The notes under the pieces: generated by a model
Databases searched by the model: none
Seen by the model: only the letters and a program-made list of their open reading frames with translations
What the model was told of the DNA's origin: nothing
Shown here: piece after piece, positions 34,885 to 43,094 of the stretch
Layout: every line of letters starts with the position of its first letter
Numbering within the stretch: position 1 is the stretch's first letter
From: Bradyrhizobium sp. Arg816
Lineage (GTDB): Bacteria > Pseudomonadota > Alphaproteobacteria > Rhizobiales > Xanthobacteraceae
NCBI RefSeq assembly: GCF_029989365.1
Contig: NZ_JAPRAQ010000018.1
Coordinates: 103,297 to 167,296 of the forward strand
Direction of reading: 5' to 3'
DNA length: 64,000 bases
Translations under genes and position numbers: made by a program

Positions 34885-36492
34885 ATGTCCAACATCGTTC
34901 TCTCGGCATCAGTTCGCCAGAACCTGTTGTCACTGCAGTCGACGGCCGACCTGCTGGCCACCACGCAAGGACGCCTTTCGACCGGCAAGAAGGTGAACAC
35001 GGCGCTTGATAACCCCACCAACTTCTTCACCGCACAGGGGCTCGACAATCGCGCCAGCGACATCAGCAATCTCCTGGATGGCATCAGCAACGGCGTGCAG
35101 GTGCTGCAGGCCGCCAACACCGGCATCACCTCGCTGCAAAAGCTGGTCGACAGCGCCAAATCGATCGCCAGCCAGGTGCTGCAGAGCCCGACGGGGTACT
35201 CGCCCAAATCCAACGTGACGGCGGCCGCGGTCCCTGGTGCGACCGCCAACAACCTGCTGGGCACCGCCTTCACCAACAACACGGTCACGGGCAGCCTCGT
35301 CAACAATGACGACACCGGCGGCGCGGCGCCGATCACCGGCGCGACCAAGCTGGTCGGCACCGCCGGCGCAGGATCCAATGATCTGGGTACTGCCATCACC
35401 AACGGCTCGGTCCTGACCGTCGACGGCAAGACGATCACCTTCTCGACCGCGCAGACCACCTCGACCACCGACTCGTTCGGCAACGTCACGATCGGCATCG
35501 GCGCCGGCAGCAATCTCACGGTGCAGACCGTACTGAGTGCAATCGACGGCATCACCGGAGCCGCGACGGCCTCGACCGTTTCCGGCGGTCAGCTCGTGCT
35601 CAGCACCGGCACGAGCCAGGATCTGGCGATCTCCGGCTCGGGCAACGTGCTCACAGCGCTCGGCCTCTCCGCCGGCACCACCGCCCGCGTTCCGCCCCCA
35701 CTCAGCGGCAAGACGCTGACGATCGGCGCGACCGGCGGCGGCACCCAGACCAGCGTCACCTTCGGCTTCGGCGTCGGGCAGGTTTCCACGCTCAATCAGC
35801 TCAATGCGGCGCTGGCGTCGAACAATCTGCAAGCGACGATCGACCCGACGGGTCATCTCAATATCGTGACCTCCAACGATGCGGCTTCCTTGACGATCGG
35901 CGCAATCGGCGGCACGGCCGCGGCGAGCGGCCAGCCCTTCTATGGTCTGATCGCGCAGGCGCCCACCGCGGACCCGAATTCGCAGTCGACGCGCGCTAAT
36001 CTCGTCGCGCAGTACAACAACGTGCTCGCGCAGATCAACACCACCGCGCAAGACTCCTCCTTCAACGGCGTGAACCTGCTGAACGGCGATACGCTCAAGC
36101 TCGTGTTCAACGAAACGGGACGTTCGACGCTGACAATTCAAGGCGTGACGCTCAACGACGCCGGCCTCAGCCTTGCGCCCTTGAACCAGGGCGTTGATTT
36201 CCTGGACTCGAAATCGGCGAACGCCATTCTGACTTCGCTCAACTCGGCCAGCACCACGCTGCGTGCCGAGGCGTCGACGCTCGGTTCGAACCTGTCGATC
36301 GTGCAGATCCGTCAGGACTTCAGCAAGAACCTGATCAACGTGCTGCAGACCGGCTCGTCGAGCCTGACGCTTGCGGACACCAACGAGGAAGCGGCCAACA
36401 GCCAGGCGCTCTCGACGCGCCAGTCGATCGCAGTCTCCGCGCTGTCGCTCGCCAACCAGTCGCAGCAGAGCGTGCTTCAGCTCCTCCGCTAA
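34885..36492 (+). CDS. fliC2: flagellin 2 (long, subpolar type)
   Basis: 535 residues, a paralogue of flagellin 1 with near-identical ends (LSASVRQNLLSLQSTADLLA; IRQDFSKNLINVLQTGSSS; SVLQLLR) and a diverged centre that keeps the same IN-like modules (VLTVDGKTITF ... NVLTALGLSAG). AGAGGAAG precedes the ATG. It has its own terminator upstream and downstream and its own CtrA array, so it can be expressed independently of flagellin 1. It forms the filament together with it. Flanking flaF and flbT are the usual post-transcriptional control pair. Confidence 0.95.
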   Translation: MSNIVLSASVRQNLLSLQSTADLLATTQGRLSTGKKVNTALDNPTNFFTAQGLDNRASDISNLLDGISNGVQVLQAANTGITSLQKLVDSAKSIASQVLQSPTGYSPKSNVTAAAVPGATANNLLGTAFTNNTVTGSLVNNDDTGGAAPITGATKLVGTAGAGSNDLGTAITNGSVLTVDGKTITFSTAQTTSTTDSFGNVTIGIGAGSNLTVQTVLSAIDGITGAATASTVSGGQLVLSTGTSQDLAISGSGNVLTALGLSAGTTARVPPPLSGKTLTIGATGGGTQTSVTFGFGVGQVSTLNQLNAALASNNLQATIDPTGHLNIVTSNDAASLTIGAIGGTAAASGQPFYGLIAQAPTADPNSQSTRANLVAQYNNVLAQINTTAQDSSFNGVNLLNGDTLKLVFNETGRSTLTIQGVTLNDAGLSLAPLNQGVDFLDSKSANAILTSLNSASTTLRAEASTLGSNLSIVQIRQDFSKNLINVLQTGSSSLTLADTNEEAANSQALSTRQSIAVSALSLANQSQQSVLQLLR

Positions 36493-36523
36493 GCGCGACG
36501 CTGACGTAGACGATGAATCATTC

Positions 36524-36554
36524 AACGGCGAAGCCTAGGCTTCGCCGTTGTTTT
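36524..36554 (+). terminator. rho-independent terminator of flagellin 2
   Basis: A perfect 26-bp palindrome centred on CCTAGG (36524-36549, arms AACGGCGAAGCCT) is followed by GTTTT. It lies 32 bp after the fliC2 stop. Confidence 0.88.
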
Positions 36555-36695
36555 GAGCGAGATCGCTAACTGTCGATTAGCTCAGATCAGCGCATGATGG
36601 ATGCAATCGTTTACAGTGCGCGCACTCGGATTTAGCCTTGAGGTGAAGGTGGATGCCGCGACCAGTAATTGTCCGGAGATCGTCGGCACTCTCAC

Positions 36696-36710
36696 GTAAG
36701 CAAATCTTAA
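36696..36710 (+). promoter_or_regulatory. near-consensus CtrA site before flaF
   Basis: GTAA-N7-TTAA (36696-36699, 36707-36710) differs at one base from the full box and lies 73 bp before the flaF ATG. A further TTAA is at 36733. The remaining 290-bp gap after fliC2 shows nothing else. Confidence 0.45.
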
Positions 36711-36782
36711 GCGGTGCTGCCTAGGGTTGGGAAAGAAATCCTTAAGCCTGTACAACGGGCGAGGAAACCTCCAGGGTGATCG

Positions 36783-37151
36783 ATGTCGAGTTCTGCTGCT
36801 TCGGCCTACGCGCGTGTAGCCACGACCACTGCGTCTCCTCGCGATATCGAGGCGCAGACGCTCCTGAAGGCCGCCAACAAGCTGCAGGACGCCATCAACA
36901 GCGCCGATCCCTTCAACGAGCAGACGACGCAGGCGTTGATGTTCAACCGCAAGCTCTGGACCATCTTCCTGAGCGAGGCGATGCGCGACACCAATCCGCA
37001 GCCGCTCGACGTTCGGCAGAAGATCGCCAACATCAGCGTGTTCGTGCTGAGCCAGACTGCAGCGCTGCTGATGAGCCCGCAGCTCGATCACTTCCGCCCA
37101 CTGATCGAGATCAATCGCAATATCGCCGCCGGTCTTTCGGGACGGTCGTAA
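36783..37151 (+). CDS. flaF: flagellin synthesis/secretion regulator FlaF
   Basis: 122 residues matching FlaF: AASAYARVATTTASPRDIEA, QTTQALMFNRKLWTIFLSE and the ISVFVLSQTAALL helix. In Caulobacter FlaF is needed for flagellin translation and secretion and acts against FlbT. It is soluble and helical. It follows fliC2 with its own upstream region. The SD is AGGGTGATCG. Length is normal (about 110-125). Confidence 0.92.
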   Translation: MSSSAASAYARVATTTASPRDIEAQTLLKAANKLQDAINSADPFNEQTTQALMFNRKLWTIFLSEAMRDTNPQPLDVRQKIANISVFVLSQTAALLMSPQLDHFRPLIEINRNIAAGLSGRS

Positions 37152-37204
37152 CGCGACCGGTTCGAACGACCTCGATACGGCCGCCGCGACCCGTGGCGTA
37201 AACG

Positions 37205-37567
37205 TCAGGCGCTGCGATCGGTGCTGAGTGGACGCGGGGGCTCGGACTTCATGTCCAGTGCGTGGAAATAGGCCCGGCGCCGCAGCATCGCTTCGTCCGG
37301 AAACTGATCGACAACCGCATCGGTCCGTTCGTTCACGACCTGGAACACGAAGGACGCGGCGGGCTGGTTGAAAACGACCTGGCGTGAAACGCTATCGCTG
37401 GTGCTCTGCAAATCATTGCGCGCAGCTGCGCTGGTATTGCTCGCGGCGACCGTCTGGCTCACCGGCAAATCAGTTTGCACGGCCTCGTTCGCCGCCGCAT
37501 TGGACGTCGTTATGATCTGCACGGGGGCCGGTATCCCCACCGGCCTGATGCTGAAATCTGTACTCAT
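37205..37567 (-). CDS. FlaG-like protein
   Basis: 120 residues. The first 60 are a variable Ala/Asn/Ser-rich region. The second half, VFQVVNERTDAVVDQFPDEAMLRRRAYFHAL, has the FlaG pattern (V-F-x-V-V-x-E-x-T-x-x-V-V-x-Q-x-P-x-E). FlaG proteins affect filament length and are usually encoded near flagellins, as here. The C-terminus has a short charged extension. The match is from a short motif, so the family call is moderate. Confidence 0.65.
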   Translation of the reverse strand: MSTDFSIRPVGIPAPVQIITTSNAAANEAVQTDLPVSQTVAASNTSAAARNDLQSTSDSVSRQVVFNQPAASFVFQVVNERTDAVVDQFPDEAMLRRRAYFHALDMKSEPPRPLSTDRSA

Positions 37568-37726
37568 GGCAGCCTCCTGGTTGCCTCGTCTGAGTCAAAT
37601 CCCAACCCCTCTCAATACGCAACCATGGAACACCAGGATTGAAGACCGGGTAAGCAAACGTGCCTAACCGCGCGACGATATCGCCGCGCGGTTTTTCGTA
37701 AAATTGCAGGGAGTTTTCGCGCGCGC

Positions 37727-38224
37727 TCAGAGCGAGCGGCTGACCGCGAGCGGGGTGATGTGGCGTGGGCCCGGAGCCGCGCGGCGTCCCGCCGCCGTGT
37801 AGGTGTTGGGCACGTTGCGCTTCTGGATCTCGGCGTTGACGCCGCGCAGCACGCTCTCGGAGACCGCGTGTGCGGTCGCGAGCACGGTGAGATTGACCTG
37901 GAGCATCGCGCGGAACGCATCGTGGTGCCGATGCAGCGTCGAGAGCAGCTCGGGTGCGGATTTCGCGAGCTGGGCCTGGTTCGTCTTCAACTCGCTGACG
38001 GCGCTGACATAGTTTCGCGACAGCTCCTGCTTCTTGCTCTCGAGCGTCATCGCTTCGCGGACCTGGCCGGCGCGGACGAGTTCGGTCTCGCGCTCGACCA
38101 GTCCGAGCAGGGCGTTCATCGCATCCATCAGCTGCTCGGCGACCTTGCGCGCCTCGGCGTTGCCGGGTGCGGTGTTCGGGCGCTGCGCTTGCACCGACTG
38201 ACGTGAGGCGTTGAAGTGGTTCAT
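37727..38224 (-). CDS. FlgN-like flagellar export chaperone
   Basis: 165 residues from the ATG at 38224 (MNHFNASRQS); an ORF start 135 bp upstream overlaps flgJ and is not protein-like. The core is a long amphipathic coiled coil (AEQLMDAMNALLGLVERETE, EAMTLESKKQELSRNYVSAV), followed by the C-terminal NTYTAAGR tail. FlgN binds unfolded FlgK and FlgL and delivers them to the export gate. It is the third gene after flgI and flgJ with an 11-bp gap. Sequence is weakly conserved in this family, so context carries much of the call. Confidence 0.7.
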   Translation of the reverse strand: MNHFNASRQSVQAQRPNTAPGNAEARKVAEQLMDAMNALLGLVERETELVRAGQVREAMTLESKKQELSRNYVSAVSELKTNQAQLAKSAPELLSTLHRHHDAFRAMLQVNLTVLATAHAVSESVLRGVNAEIQKRNVPNTYTAAGRRAAPGPRHITPLAVSRSL

Positions 38225-38235
38225 CTCGGTTGACC

Positions 38236-38604
38236 TTATGCCGTGCGGATCGTTTTCGCCTGCTGCATGATGAGGGTGCGGTAGACTTCGGTGGCGACAC
38301 CGACGCCGCCGGCCTTGGCGAAGTTCTTGGAATATTGCTCGGTCAGCATCGAACGCCACACGCCGGTGCCCGGGGTGTCGCCGAACGGGCCTTCGCCCTT
38401 CAGGCCCGAGGTCATCTGCGAGAACATGCTGTTGAGGAACATCGCCTCGAAATCGGTGGCGGTCTTCTGCGCCTTCGACTGCTGCTGCGGCGAGACCTTC
38501 TGCAACGCGGCGGCGAGCTCGAAGTCGGGCCGGCCGTTGCGGCTCTCCACCGAGAAGGCCGAGGAGGTGACGACGTGCGGGGTGTTGATCATGCTGGTCT
38601 GCAT
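38236..38604 (-). CDS. flgJ: rod-binding protein FlgJ, short form
   Basis: 122 residues. The rod-binding domain motif is clear: KAQKTATDFEAMFLNSMFSQM, then VWRSMLTEQYSKNFAKAGGVG. The C-terminal muramidase domain of enterobacterial FlgJ is absent, as usual in alphaproteobacteria, where a separate lytic enzyme opens the peptidoglycan. The ATG at 38604 overlaps the flgI stop (TGATG) and follows GAGGTG; a GTG one codon earlier is possible. It caps the growing rod in the periplasm. Confidence 0.88.
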   Translation of the reverse strand: MQTSMINTPHVVTSSAFSVESRNGRPDFELAAALQKVSPQQQSKAQKTATDFEAMFLNSMFSQMTSGLKGEGPFGDTPGTGVWRSMLTEQYSKNFAKAGGVGVATEVYRTLIMQQAKTIRTA

Positions 38605-39728
38605 CACATCACCTCGATGTCGGCTTCGATCGCGCCGGCGGCCTTGATCGCCTGGAGGATGCTGATGAGGTCGCGCGGGCCGATGCCGAGGCCGTTGAGC
38701 CCGTCGACGAGCTGCTGAAGCGAGACGCCGTCCTTGACGACGGCGAACTTCTTGCCGTCCTCGACGACGCTGACGCCGGTGCGCGGCGTGACCACGGTGC
38801 GCCCCCGTGACAGCGGGTTGGGCTGGCTGACCTGGGGGCTCTCGGAGATGGTGACGGTGAGGTTGCCTTGCGCCACCGCGACGGTGGCGACGCGAACGTC
38901 GCGGCCCATCACGATGATGCCGCTGCGTTCGTCGATGACGATCTTGGCGGCGAGATCAGGATCGACCTGGAGCTGCTCGATCTCGGTGAGGAAGGCGACG
39001 ACGTTGCCCTTGAACTCCGGCGGGATCGAAAGCTGCACCGTCGAGGGATCGATCGGTTCGGCGCTCTTGACGCCGAGATAGTCGTTGATCGCGGCCGCGA
39101 TCCGCTTGGCCGTGGTGAAGTCGGCGTTGCGCAGCGCGAGCCGCACGTTCGGTAGCCGATTGAGCGCGAACTCGATCTCGCGCTCGATGATGGCGCCGTT
39201 GGCGATGCGGCCGACGGTCGGAACGCCGCGCACGATTTTCGCCGCTTCGCCTTCGGCCTGGAAACCGGAGATCGCGAGCGAGCCCTGTCCGACCGCGTAG
39301 ACATTGCCGTCGGCGCCGAGCAGGGGCGTGACCAGCAGGGTGCCGCCGCGCAGATCCTTGGCGTCGCCCAGCGCGGAGACGGTGACGTCCATGCGCGTGC
39401 CCTGGGTGGCGAAGGCCGGCAGATTGCCCGTGACCATCACGGCGGCGACGTTGCCGGTGCGGATGGTGGCGCCGCGGATGTTGACGCCCATGCGTTCGAG
39501 CATCGCTTGCAGCGACTGCTTGGTGAAAGGGATGTTGTTGAGCGTGTCGCCGGTGCCGTTGAGGCCGACGACGAGGCCGTAGCCGATGAGCTGGTTCTGC
39601 CGCACGCCCTCGATATTGGCGAGGTCCTTGATGCGCGATGTCGCGCTTGCAGACGTGACCGAGAGCGCCAGCGCTGACAGCGCGGCGCAGGCCACCCCAA
39701 CAATCCTCACCCAACGAACGCCTGGCAT
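38604..39728 (-). CDS. flgI: flagellar P-ring protein FlgI
   Basis: 374 residues from the ATG at 39728 (MPGVRWVRIVGVACAALSAL), preceded by GAGG; the 48-codon upstream extension overlaps the sigma-54 promoter and is rejected. A Sec signal peptide with ASA near residue 28 leads to the mature P-ring sequence (SRIKDLANIEGVRQNQLIGYGLV, GTGDTLNNIPFT). It forms the periplasmic bushing around the rod. It is the first gene of flgI-flgJ-flgN and divergent from fliX, the same arrangement as in Caulobacter. Confidence 0.95.
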   Translation of the reverse strand: MPGVRWVRIVGVACAALSALALSVTSASATSRIKDLANIEGVRQNQLIGYGLVVGLNGTGDTLNNIPFTKQSLQAMLERMGVNIRGATIRTGNVAAVMVTGNLPAFATQGTRMDVTVSALGDAKDLRGGTLLVTPLLGADGNVYAVGQGSLAISGFQAEGEAAKIVRGVPTVGRIANGAIIEREIEFALNRLPNVRLALRNADFTTAKRIAAAINDYLGVKSAEPIDPSTVQLSIPPEFKGNVVAFLTEIEQLQVDPDLAAKIVIDERSGIIVMGRDVRVATVAVAQGNLTVTISESPQVSQPNPLSRGRTVVTPRTGVSVVEDGKKFAVVKDGVSLQQLVDGLNGLGIGPRDLISILQAIKAAGAIEADIEVM

Positions 39729-39804
39729 CCTCTGCTCCCCGAGGCTCCTCAAATCTCGGACCATCCACGACACTCCCATGACGAGCTGGTCCGACGCTTT
39801 CCTT

Positions 39805-39819
39805 GCGAGTGCTGTGCCA
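39805..39819 (-). promoter_or_regulatory. sigma-54-type promoter of flgI
   Basis: On the minus strand, TGGCACAGCACTCGC keeps the GG-N10-GC spacing with a perfect -24 (TGGCAC) and a one-base-off -12. It lies 77 bp before the flgI ATG. Confidence 0.7.
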
Positions 39820-39937
39820 ACGCGGGGCAGCGGGGTTACGCGATTGAATAGGTTGAATAAACCTGTTTCCACCGGTGTCAGGGAGCGTTCTCCCTGAGGA
39901 GCGAAACTGCCGCCTGTCGGCAGATTTTGCCGGGCCG

Positions 39938-39956
39938 TTTACGCGCCGTTAACCAT
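39938..39956. promoter_or_regulatory. near-perfect CtrA box between flgI and fliX
   Basis: TTTA-N7-TTAA (39938-39941, 39949-39952), with the second half extended to TTAACCAT, the preferred CtrA half site. It lies 43 bp before the fliX ATG and about 120 bp behind the flgI promoter. Confidence 0.65.
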
Positions 39957-39998
39957 AAGACGGCGAAGGTGACGGCATCGATCACCCGGATTCCCGCG

Positions 39999-40412
39999 AT
40001 GCGCATCTACGGACCGAACGGCACCACGCTTGGTACGCCGGCCAGCCAGGCCAAGCGGACGAGCTCCGGCACCTTCGTGCTGCCCGACACCTCGTCGGCG
40101 CAGGAGACGCGGGGCGCTGCTGCACCGAAGGCCGCCGCGAACATCGACGGGCTGCTCGCACTGCAAGGCATCGAGGAAGATCCGGTCGAGCGCCGCAAAC
40201 GCTCGGTCGCTCGCGGCAGGACCGCGCTCGACGTGCTCGACGATCTCAAGATGGGACTACTGTCCGGCAATCTCGACGCCTCGACCGTGATGCGGCTGCG
40301 CGATGCCGCGGCGAACCTGAAATCGTCCTCGGGCGATCCTGGTTTGGATTCCGTGCTGTCCGAGATCGAGCTGCGCGTCGAGGTCGAGCTGGCCAAGGCC
40401 GGGCAGGCTTAG
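39999..40412 (+). CDS. fliX: flagellar assembly regulator FliX
   Basis: 137 residues from the ATG at 39999 (MRIYGPNGTT). An ORF start 72 bp upstream is not supported. The family pattern is the N-terminal MRIYGPNG box and the C-terminal helical half (VARGRTALDVLDDLKMGLLSG, LDSVLSEIELRVEVELAKAG). FliX couples completion of the basal body to FlbD activity and so to sigma-54 flagellar transcription. Its divergent position beside flgI and the length (about 140) match Caulobacter. FlbD itself is not in the window. Confidence 0.88.
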   Translation: MRIYGPNGTTLGTPASQAKRTSSGTFVLPDTSSAQETRGAAAPKAAANIDGLLALQGIEEDPVERRKRSVARGRTALDVLDDLKMGLLSGNLDASTVMRLRDAAANLKSSSGDPGLDSVLSEIELRVEVELAKAGQA

Positions 40413-40428
40413 TCAGGTTTAGCAGGCT

Positions 40429-40534
40429 GTCGTCGCCCGGCTTGACCGGGCGACCCAGTATTCCAGAGACAGTCATTGTTGAATCCAGAGGCCGCGGCGT
40501 ACTGGATGCTCCGGTCAAGCCGGGGCATGACAGC
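40429..40534. repeat. palindromic intergenic repeat, CCAGTATTCCAGAGAC family
   Basis: GTCGCCCGGCTTGACCGGGC with CCCAGTATTCCAGAGAC, then GGCCGCGGCGTACTGGATG and CCGGTCAAGCCGGGGCATGAC: inverted halves of a mosaic element. It is nearly the same as 62794-62900 and related to 3863-3966. It lies between convergent fliX and the HxlR gene. Confidence 0.8.
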
Positions 40535-40579
40535 GGAGTTTGGAGCGGCGTGCGAACAGCTTGCTCCAGACTTTGCCAT

Positions 40580-40951
40580 TCACGCCGCTTCGTCCTTCAA
40601 CTGCGCGTCGTAGCGGCGCTGGGCGGCGAGCACGTCCTTCAGGTTCTGCTCGGCCCAATCGCGCAGGGGATCGACGGCGGCCGCGAGCGTCACCCCGAGC
40701 TGCGTGATCGAATATTCCACCGTCACCGGTACGGTTGCGATGGCGTGACGCTTGATCAGGCCGTCGCGCTCGAGCGACTTGAGAACCTGGCTCAACATCT
40801 TCTGCGAAATGCCTTCAATCGTTCGGCGCAACTGATTGAAGCGCATCGGCTCCTCGCGCAGCAGCAGCAGGATCAGCACCGCCCATTTGTCGCCGACGCG
40901 GTCGAGGATCTGGCGCGTGGGGCAGTTCGCTGCATAGACGTCTGGCTTCAT
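40580..40951 (-). CDS. HxlR-family transcriptional regulator 1
   Basis: 123 residues from the ATG at 40951 (AGGAG 6 bases before); a TTG two codons earlier was rejected. The winged-helix HxlR signature is visible: CPTRQILDRVGDKWAVLILL, REEPMRFNQLRRTIEGISQKMLSQ and the wing RHAIATVPVTVEYSIT. An N-terminal Cys before the domain (AANCP) is at the place of the redox-sensing cysteine of YodB/HypR. It is divergent from the NmrA-like reductase gene, with a palindromic operator in the gap, so it likely represses that gene in response to electrophile or oxidant stress. Confidence 0.86.
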   Translation of the reverse strand: MKPDVYAANCPTRQILDRVGDKWAVLILLLLREEPMRFNQLRRTIEGISQKMLSQVLKSLERDGLIKRHAIATVPVTVEYSITQLGVTLAAAVDPLRDWAEQNLKDVLAAQRRYDAQLKDEAA

Positions 40952-41076
40952 CGTCAACTCCTCGCGATCCGTTTGGCCCCTTGCCGGCTCGCGGCCGGTG
41001 ACGGGTCCCGGTTACTCTTGCGTAATCAGGTAAGCACAAAGTGCTCTCTTAACACCAGCATCCTTTGCGATATCTA

Positions 41077-41091
41077 GTAACTGTTAGTTAC
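41077..41091. promoter_or_regulatory. inverted repeat operator between HxlR 1 and the reductase gene
   Basis: GTAAC-N5-GTTAC (41077-41081, 41087-41091) lies 24 bp before the reductase ATG, overlapping its probable -10 to RBS region. A second small palindrome AGCAC-AAA-GTGCT is at 41033-41045. HxlR dimers bind such short inverted repeats. Confidence 0.6.
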
Positions 41092-41114
41092 CAAAAGAAG
41101 CAAAGGAGCCTTCC

Positions 41115-41726
41115 ATGAAAATCGCAGTCGCCGGCGCCTCGGGCCGGGCCGGGTCGGAGATCACCAAGGAACTGTCGCGTCGCGGCCATGCGGTCACGGC
41201 GATCGCCCGGAACCCCGAGAAGATCGCGACCCTGCCGAACGTCACGTCCACCAAGGGCGACGTGCTCGACCAAGCTGGCCTTGCCAGGCTGTGGGCCGGA
41301 CATGACGTCGCCGTGAGTTCCGTGCACTTCCTCGCCAGCGACCCGCTCAAGCTGATCGGCGCGGCGAAGGCGTCCGGCGTCGGTCGCTACCTCGTTGTCG
41401 GCGGTGCCGGCAGCCTGGAAGTCGCTCCCGGCGTCAAACTGGTTACAACCCCCGGTTTTCCCGCCCAATACAAGGCCGAAGCGGAGGCGGGCGGGGCTTT
41501 CCTTGACCTGCTGCGACAGGAAAAGGACCTGAACTGGACCTTCATCTCGCCGTCGGCCCTCTTCATCGAGGGCGAGCGAACCGGCAAGTTCCGGCTCGGC
41601 ACCGATCAGCTTCTCGCAGATGCGAACGGGAAAAGCTGGATCAGCTTCGCCGATTACGCCATTGCGCTCGCCGACGAGATCGAGCGGCCGGCCCATCCGA
41701 AGCAGCGTTTCACGGTCGGTTACTAG
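41115..41726 (+). CDS. NAD(P)-binding NmrA/SDR-like reductase
   Basis: 203 residues. A Rossmann nucleotide site GASGRAGSEITKELSRRGHAV opens the protein, followed by VTSTKGDVLDQAGLARLWAG and GVGRYLVVGGAGSLEV. The absence of a classic YxxxK and the short length put it in the atypical SDR/NmrA group, often annotated as NAD(P)H-binding or quinone-related. It is controlled by a divergent HxlR gene, as many quinone-stress reductases are. The substrate is not known. The SD AGGAG precedes the ATG. Confidence 0.8.
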   Translation: MKIAVAGASGRAGSEITKELSRRGHAVTAIARNPEKIATLPNVTSTKGDVLDQAGLARLWAGHDVAVSSVHFLASDPLKLIGAAKASGVGRYLVVGGAGSLEVAPGVKLVTTPGFPAQYKAEAEAGGAFLDLLRQEKDLNWTFISPSALFIEGERTGKFRLGTDQLLADANGKSWISFADYAIALADEIERPAHPKQRFTVGY

Positions 41727-41894
41727 GCCTTCGGCCGCCCCCGGGCTCTCCAGGATAAACCTTCCTGTGCAAGGGCTTGGGGGCGCTAACCGAACGATCA
41801 GGGAAATATTGTCTGTCACATGAGGCCACTATATAAGCCCGGCTTAACGGACCCGTTTCCGTTGCGAGTCGTTGCTTAGACAGATAGGCCGCCC

Positions 41895-42305
41895 TTGGAA
41901 AAGTTGAAAAACTACCGACCGACCGAAAAAGAGCCTTTCATGAACGACCGGCAGAAGGAGTACTTCCGTTTGAAGCTCCTCGCCTGGAAGGATGAGATCC
42001 TCAAAGAGTCCAAGCTCACGCTGCAGGCTCTGCAGGAGGAGAACGTGAACCACCCCGATCTCGCCGATCGGGCATCGTCCGAAACCGACCGCGCCATCGA
42101 ACTCCGCGCCCGCGACCGCCAGCGCAAGTTGATCGCCAAGATCGACGCCGCGCTCCAGCGTATCGAGGACAACACCTACGGCTATTGCGAGGACACCGGC
42201 GAGCCGATCTCTTTGAAGCGGCTCGAAGCCCGGCCCATCGCAACGCTCTCGGTGGAAGCGCAGGAGCGCCACGAGAAACGCGAGAAGGTCTACCGCGACG
42301 AATAG
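41895..42305 (+). CDS. dksA: DksA-type RNA polymerase-binding transcription factor
   Basis: 136 residues with a TTG start at 41895; the first ATG (41940) would give 121 residues. The coiled-coil and tip are typical: YFRLKLLAWKDEILKESKL, LADRASSETDRAIELRARDR. The zinc-finger region reads YGYCEDTGEPISLKRLEARPI and lacks three of the four zinc cysteines, as in other alphaproteobacterial DksA. It binds the secondary channel of RNA polymerase and works with ppGpp. It has its own promoter region and terminator. Confidence 0.9.
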   Translation: MEKLKNYRPTEKEPFMNDRQKEYFRLKLLAWKDEILKESKLTLQALQEENVNHPDLADRASSETDRAIELRARDRQRKLIAKIDAALQRIEDNTYGYCEDTGEPISLKRLEARPIATLSVEAQERHEKREKVYRDE

Positions 42306-42310
42306 AGTCC

Positions 42311-42340
42311 GAGCCGCAGCGATGCGGCTCTTTGTTTTTG
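42311..42340 (+). terminator. rho-independent terminator of dksA
   Basis: A 7-bp stem GAGCCGC (42311-42317) pairs with GCGGCTC (42324-42330), then TTTGTTTTT. The rest of the 295-bp gap to the next gene shows only a short repeat of CTGCAATCNGGCTTG (42574-42608). Confidence 0.85.
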
Positions 42341-42600
42341 GGCTCACGGTGCCGCTTGAGCGCCGTGATCAGCATTTTGTCTGCCGCTTGCCGTGATGCG
42401 CGGCGCAGGGCGCGATCGCGAAAAGTGAATCACGATCAATGGGCTGGAGTCACTTCCTCCGAGCTCACGTAAGTTCGGATGAGAAACAGCCTTCACTTCA
42501 GGTGCGGGAGGTTTTGCGAGTCGCATCAACGAGATCGACTCGAATGCTGAGGCACCGATCCGGCAGCTTCACACATTGCTGCAATCGGGCTTGGCTGCAA

Positions 42601-42999
42601 TCAGGCTTGCTGCGACGCCACAAGGCGCGCATCGCCATAGAGCCTGGACCAGCTCAATATTTCCTTAAACGCCGGCAACAGGCCGTAGGCCTCGTCCGTC
42701 AGCTCGTACTCGACTCTCAAGGGTTTCTCCGCGAAGACGGCTCGCGACACCAATCCATCCTGCTCGAGCTCGCGCAGCTGCGTGGTCAGCATGTGCTGGG
42801 TGATGCCGCCGATTGATCGCCGCAACGCACCGAAACGGACGGCGCCGTTCATCAGCGCAAACAGGATCTCCAATTTCCACTTGCCGCCAAGCGCATGGAT
42901 GGCGCGCTTGAAGTCGGCGAGCAGGGCAGGGTCGGGGCTGCAATCGCAGTCGCTGTCGCAAACACTGGTCAGGTTTTCCATACCGGTCTCGAAATCCAT
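42601..42999 (-). CDS. HxlR-family transcriptional regulator 2
   Basis: 132 residues from the ATG at 42999 (MDFETGMENL); a longer frame runs into the divergent reductase start, and an internal ATG at 42981 is the alternative. HxlR domain: FKRAIHALGGKWKLEILFAL, NGAVRFGALRRSIGGITQHMLT. A run of four cysteines precedes the domain (SVCDSDCDCS with more acidic residues), which is unusual and could be metal or redox sensitive. It is divergent from a reductase gene 96 bp away, which it probably represses. Confidence 0.85.
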   Translation of the reverse strand: MDFETGMENLTSVCDSDCDCSPDPALLADFKRAIHALGGKWKLEILFALMNGAVRFGALRRSIGGITQHMLTTQLRELEQDGLVSRAVFAEKPLRVEYELTDEAYGLLPAFKEILSWSRLYGDARLVASQQA

Positions 43000-43094
43000 T
43001 CTACTTGTTCCCCGGGGAGATAGTGACCAGATGCGGCCTTGAGCAGGGTGGCGGAACCAATTCGCCCAGCCTGCGCAGTGAGGGGAGTTCGGCA

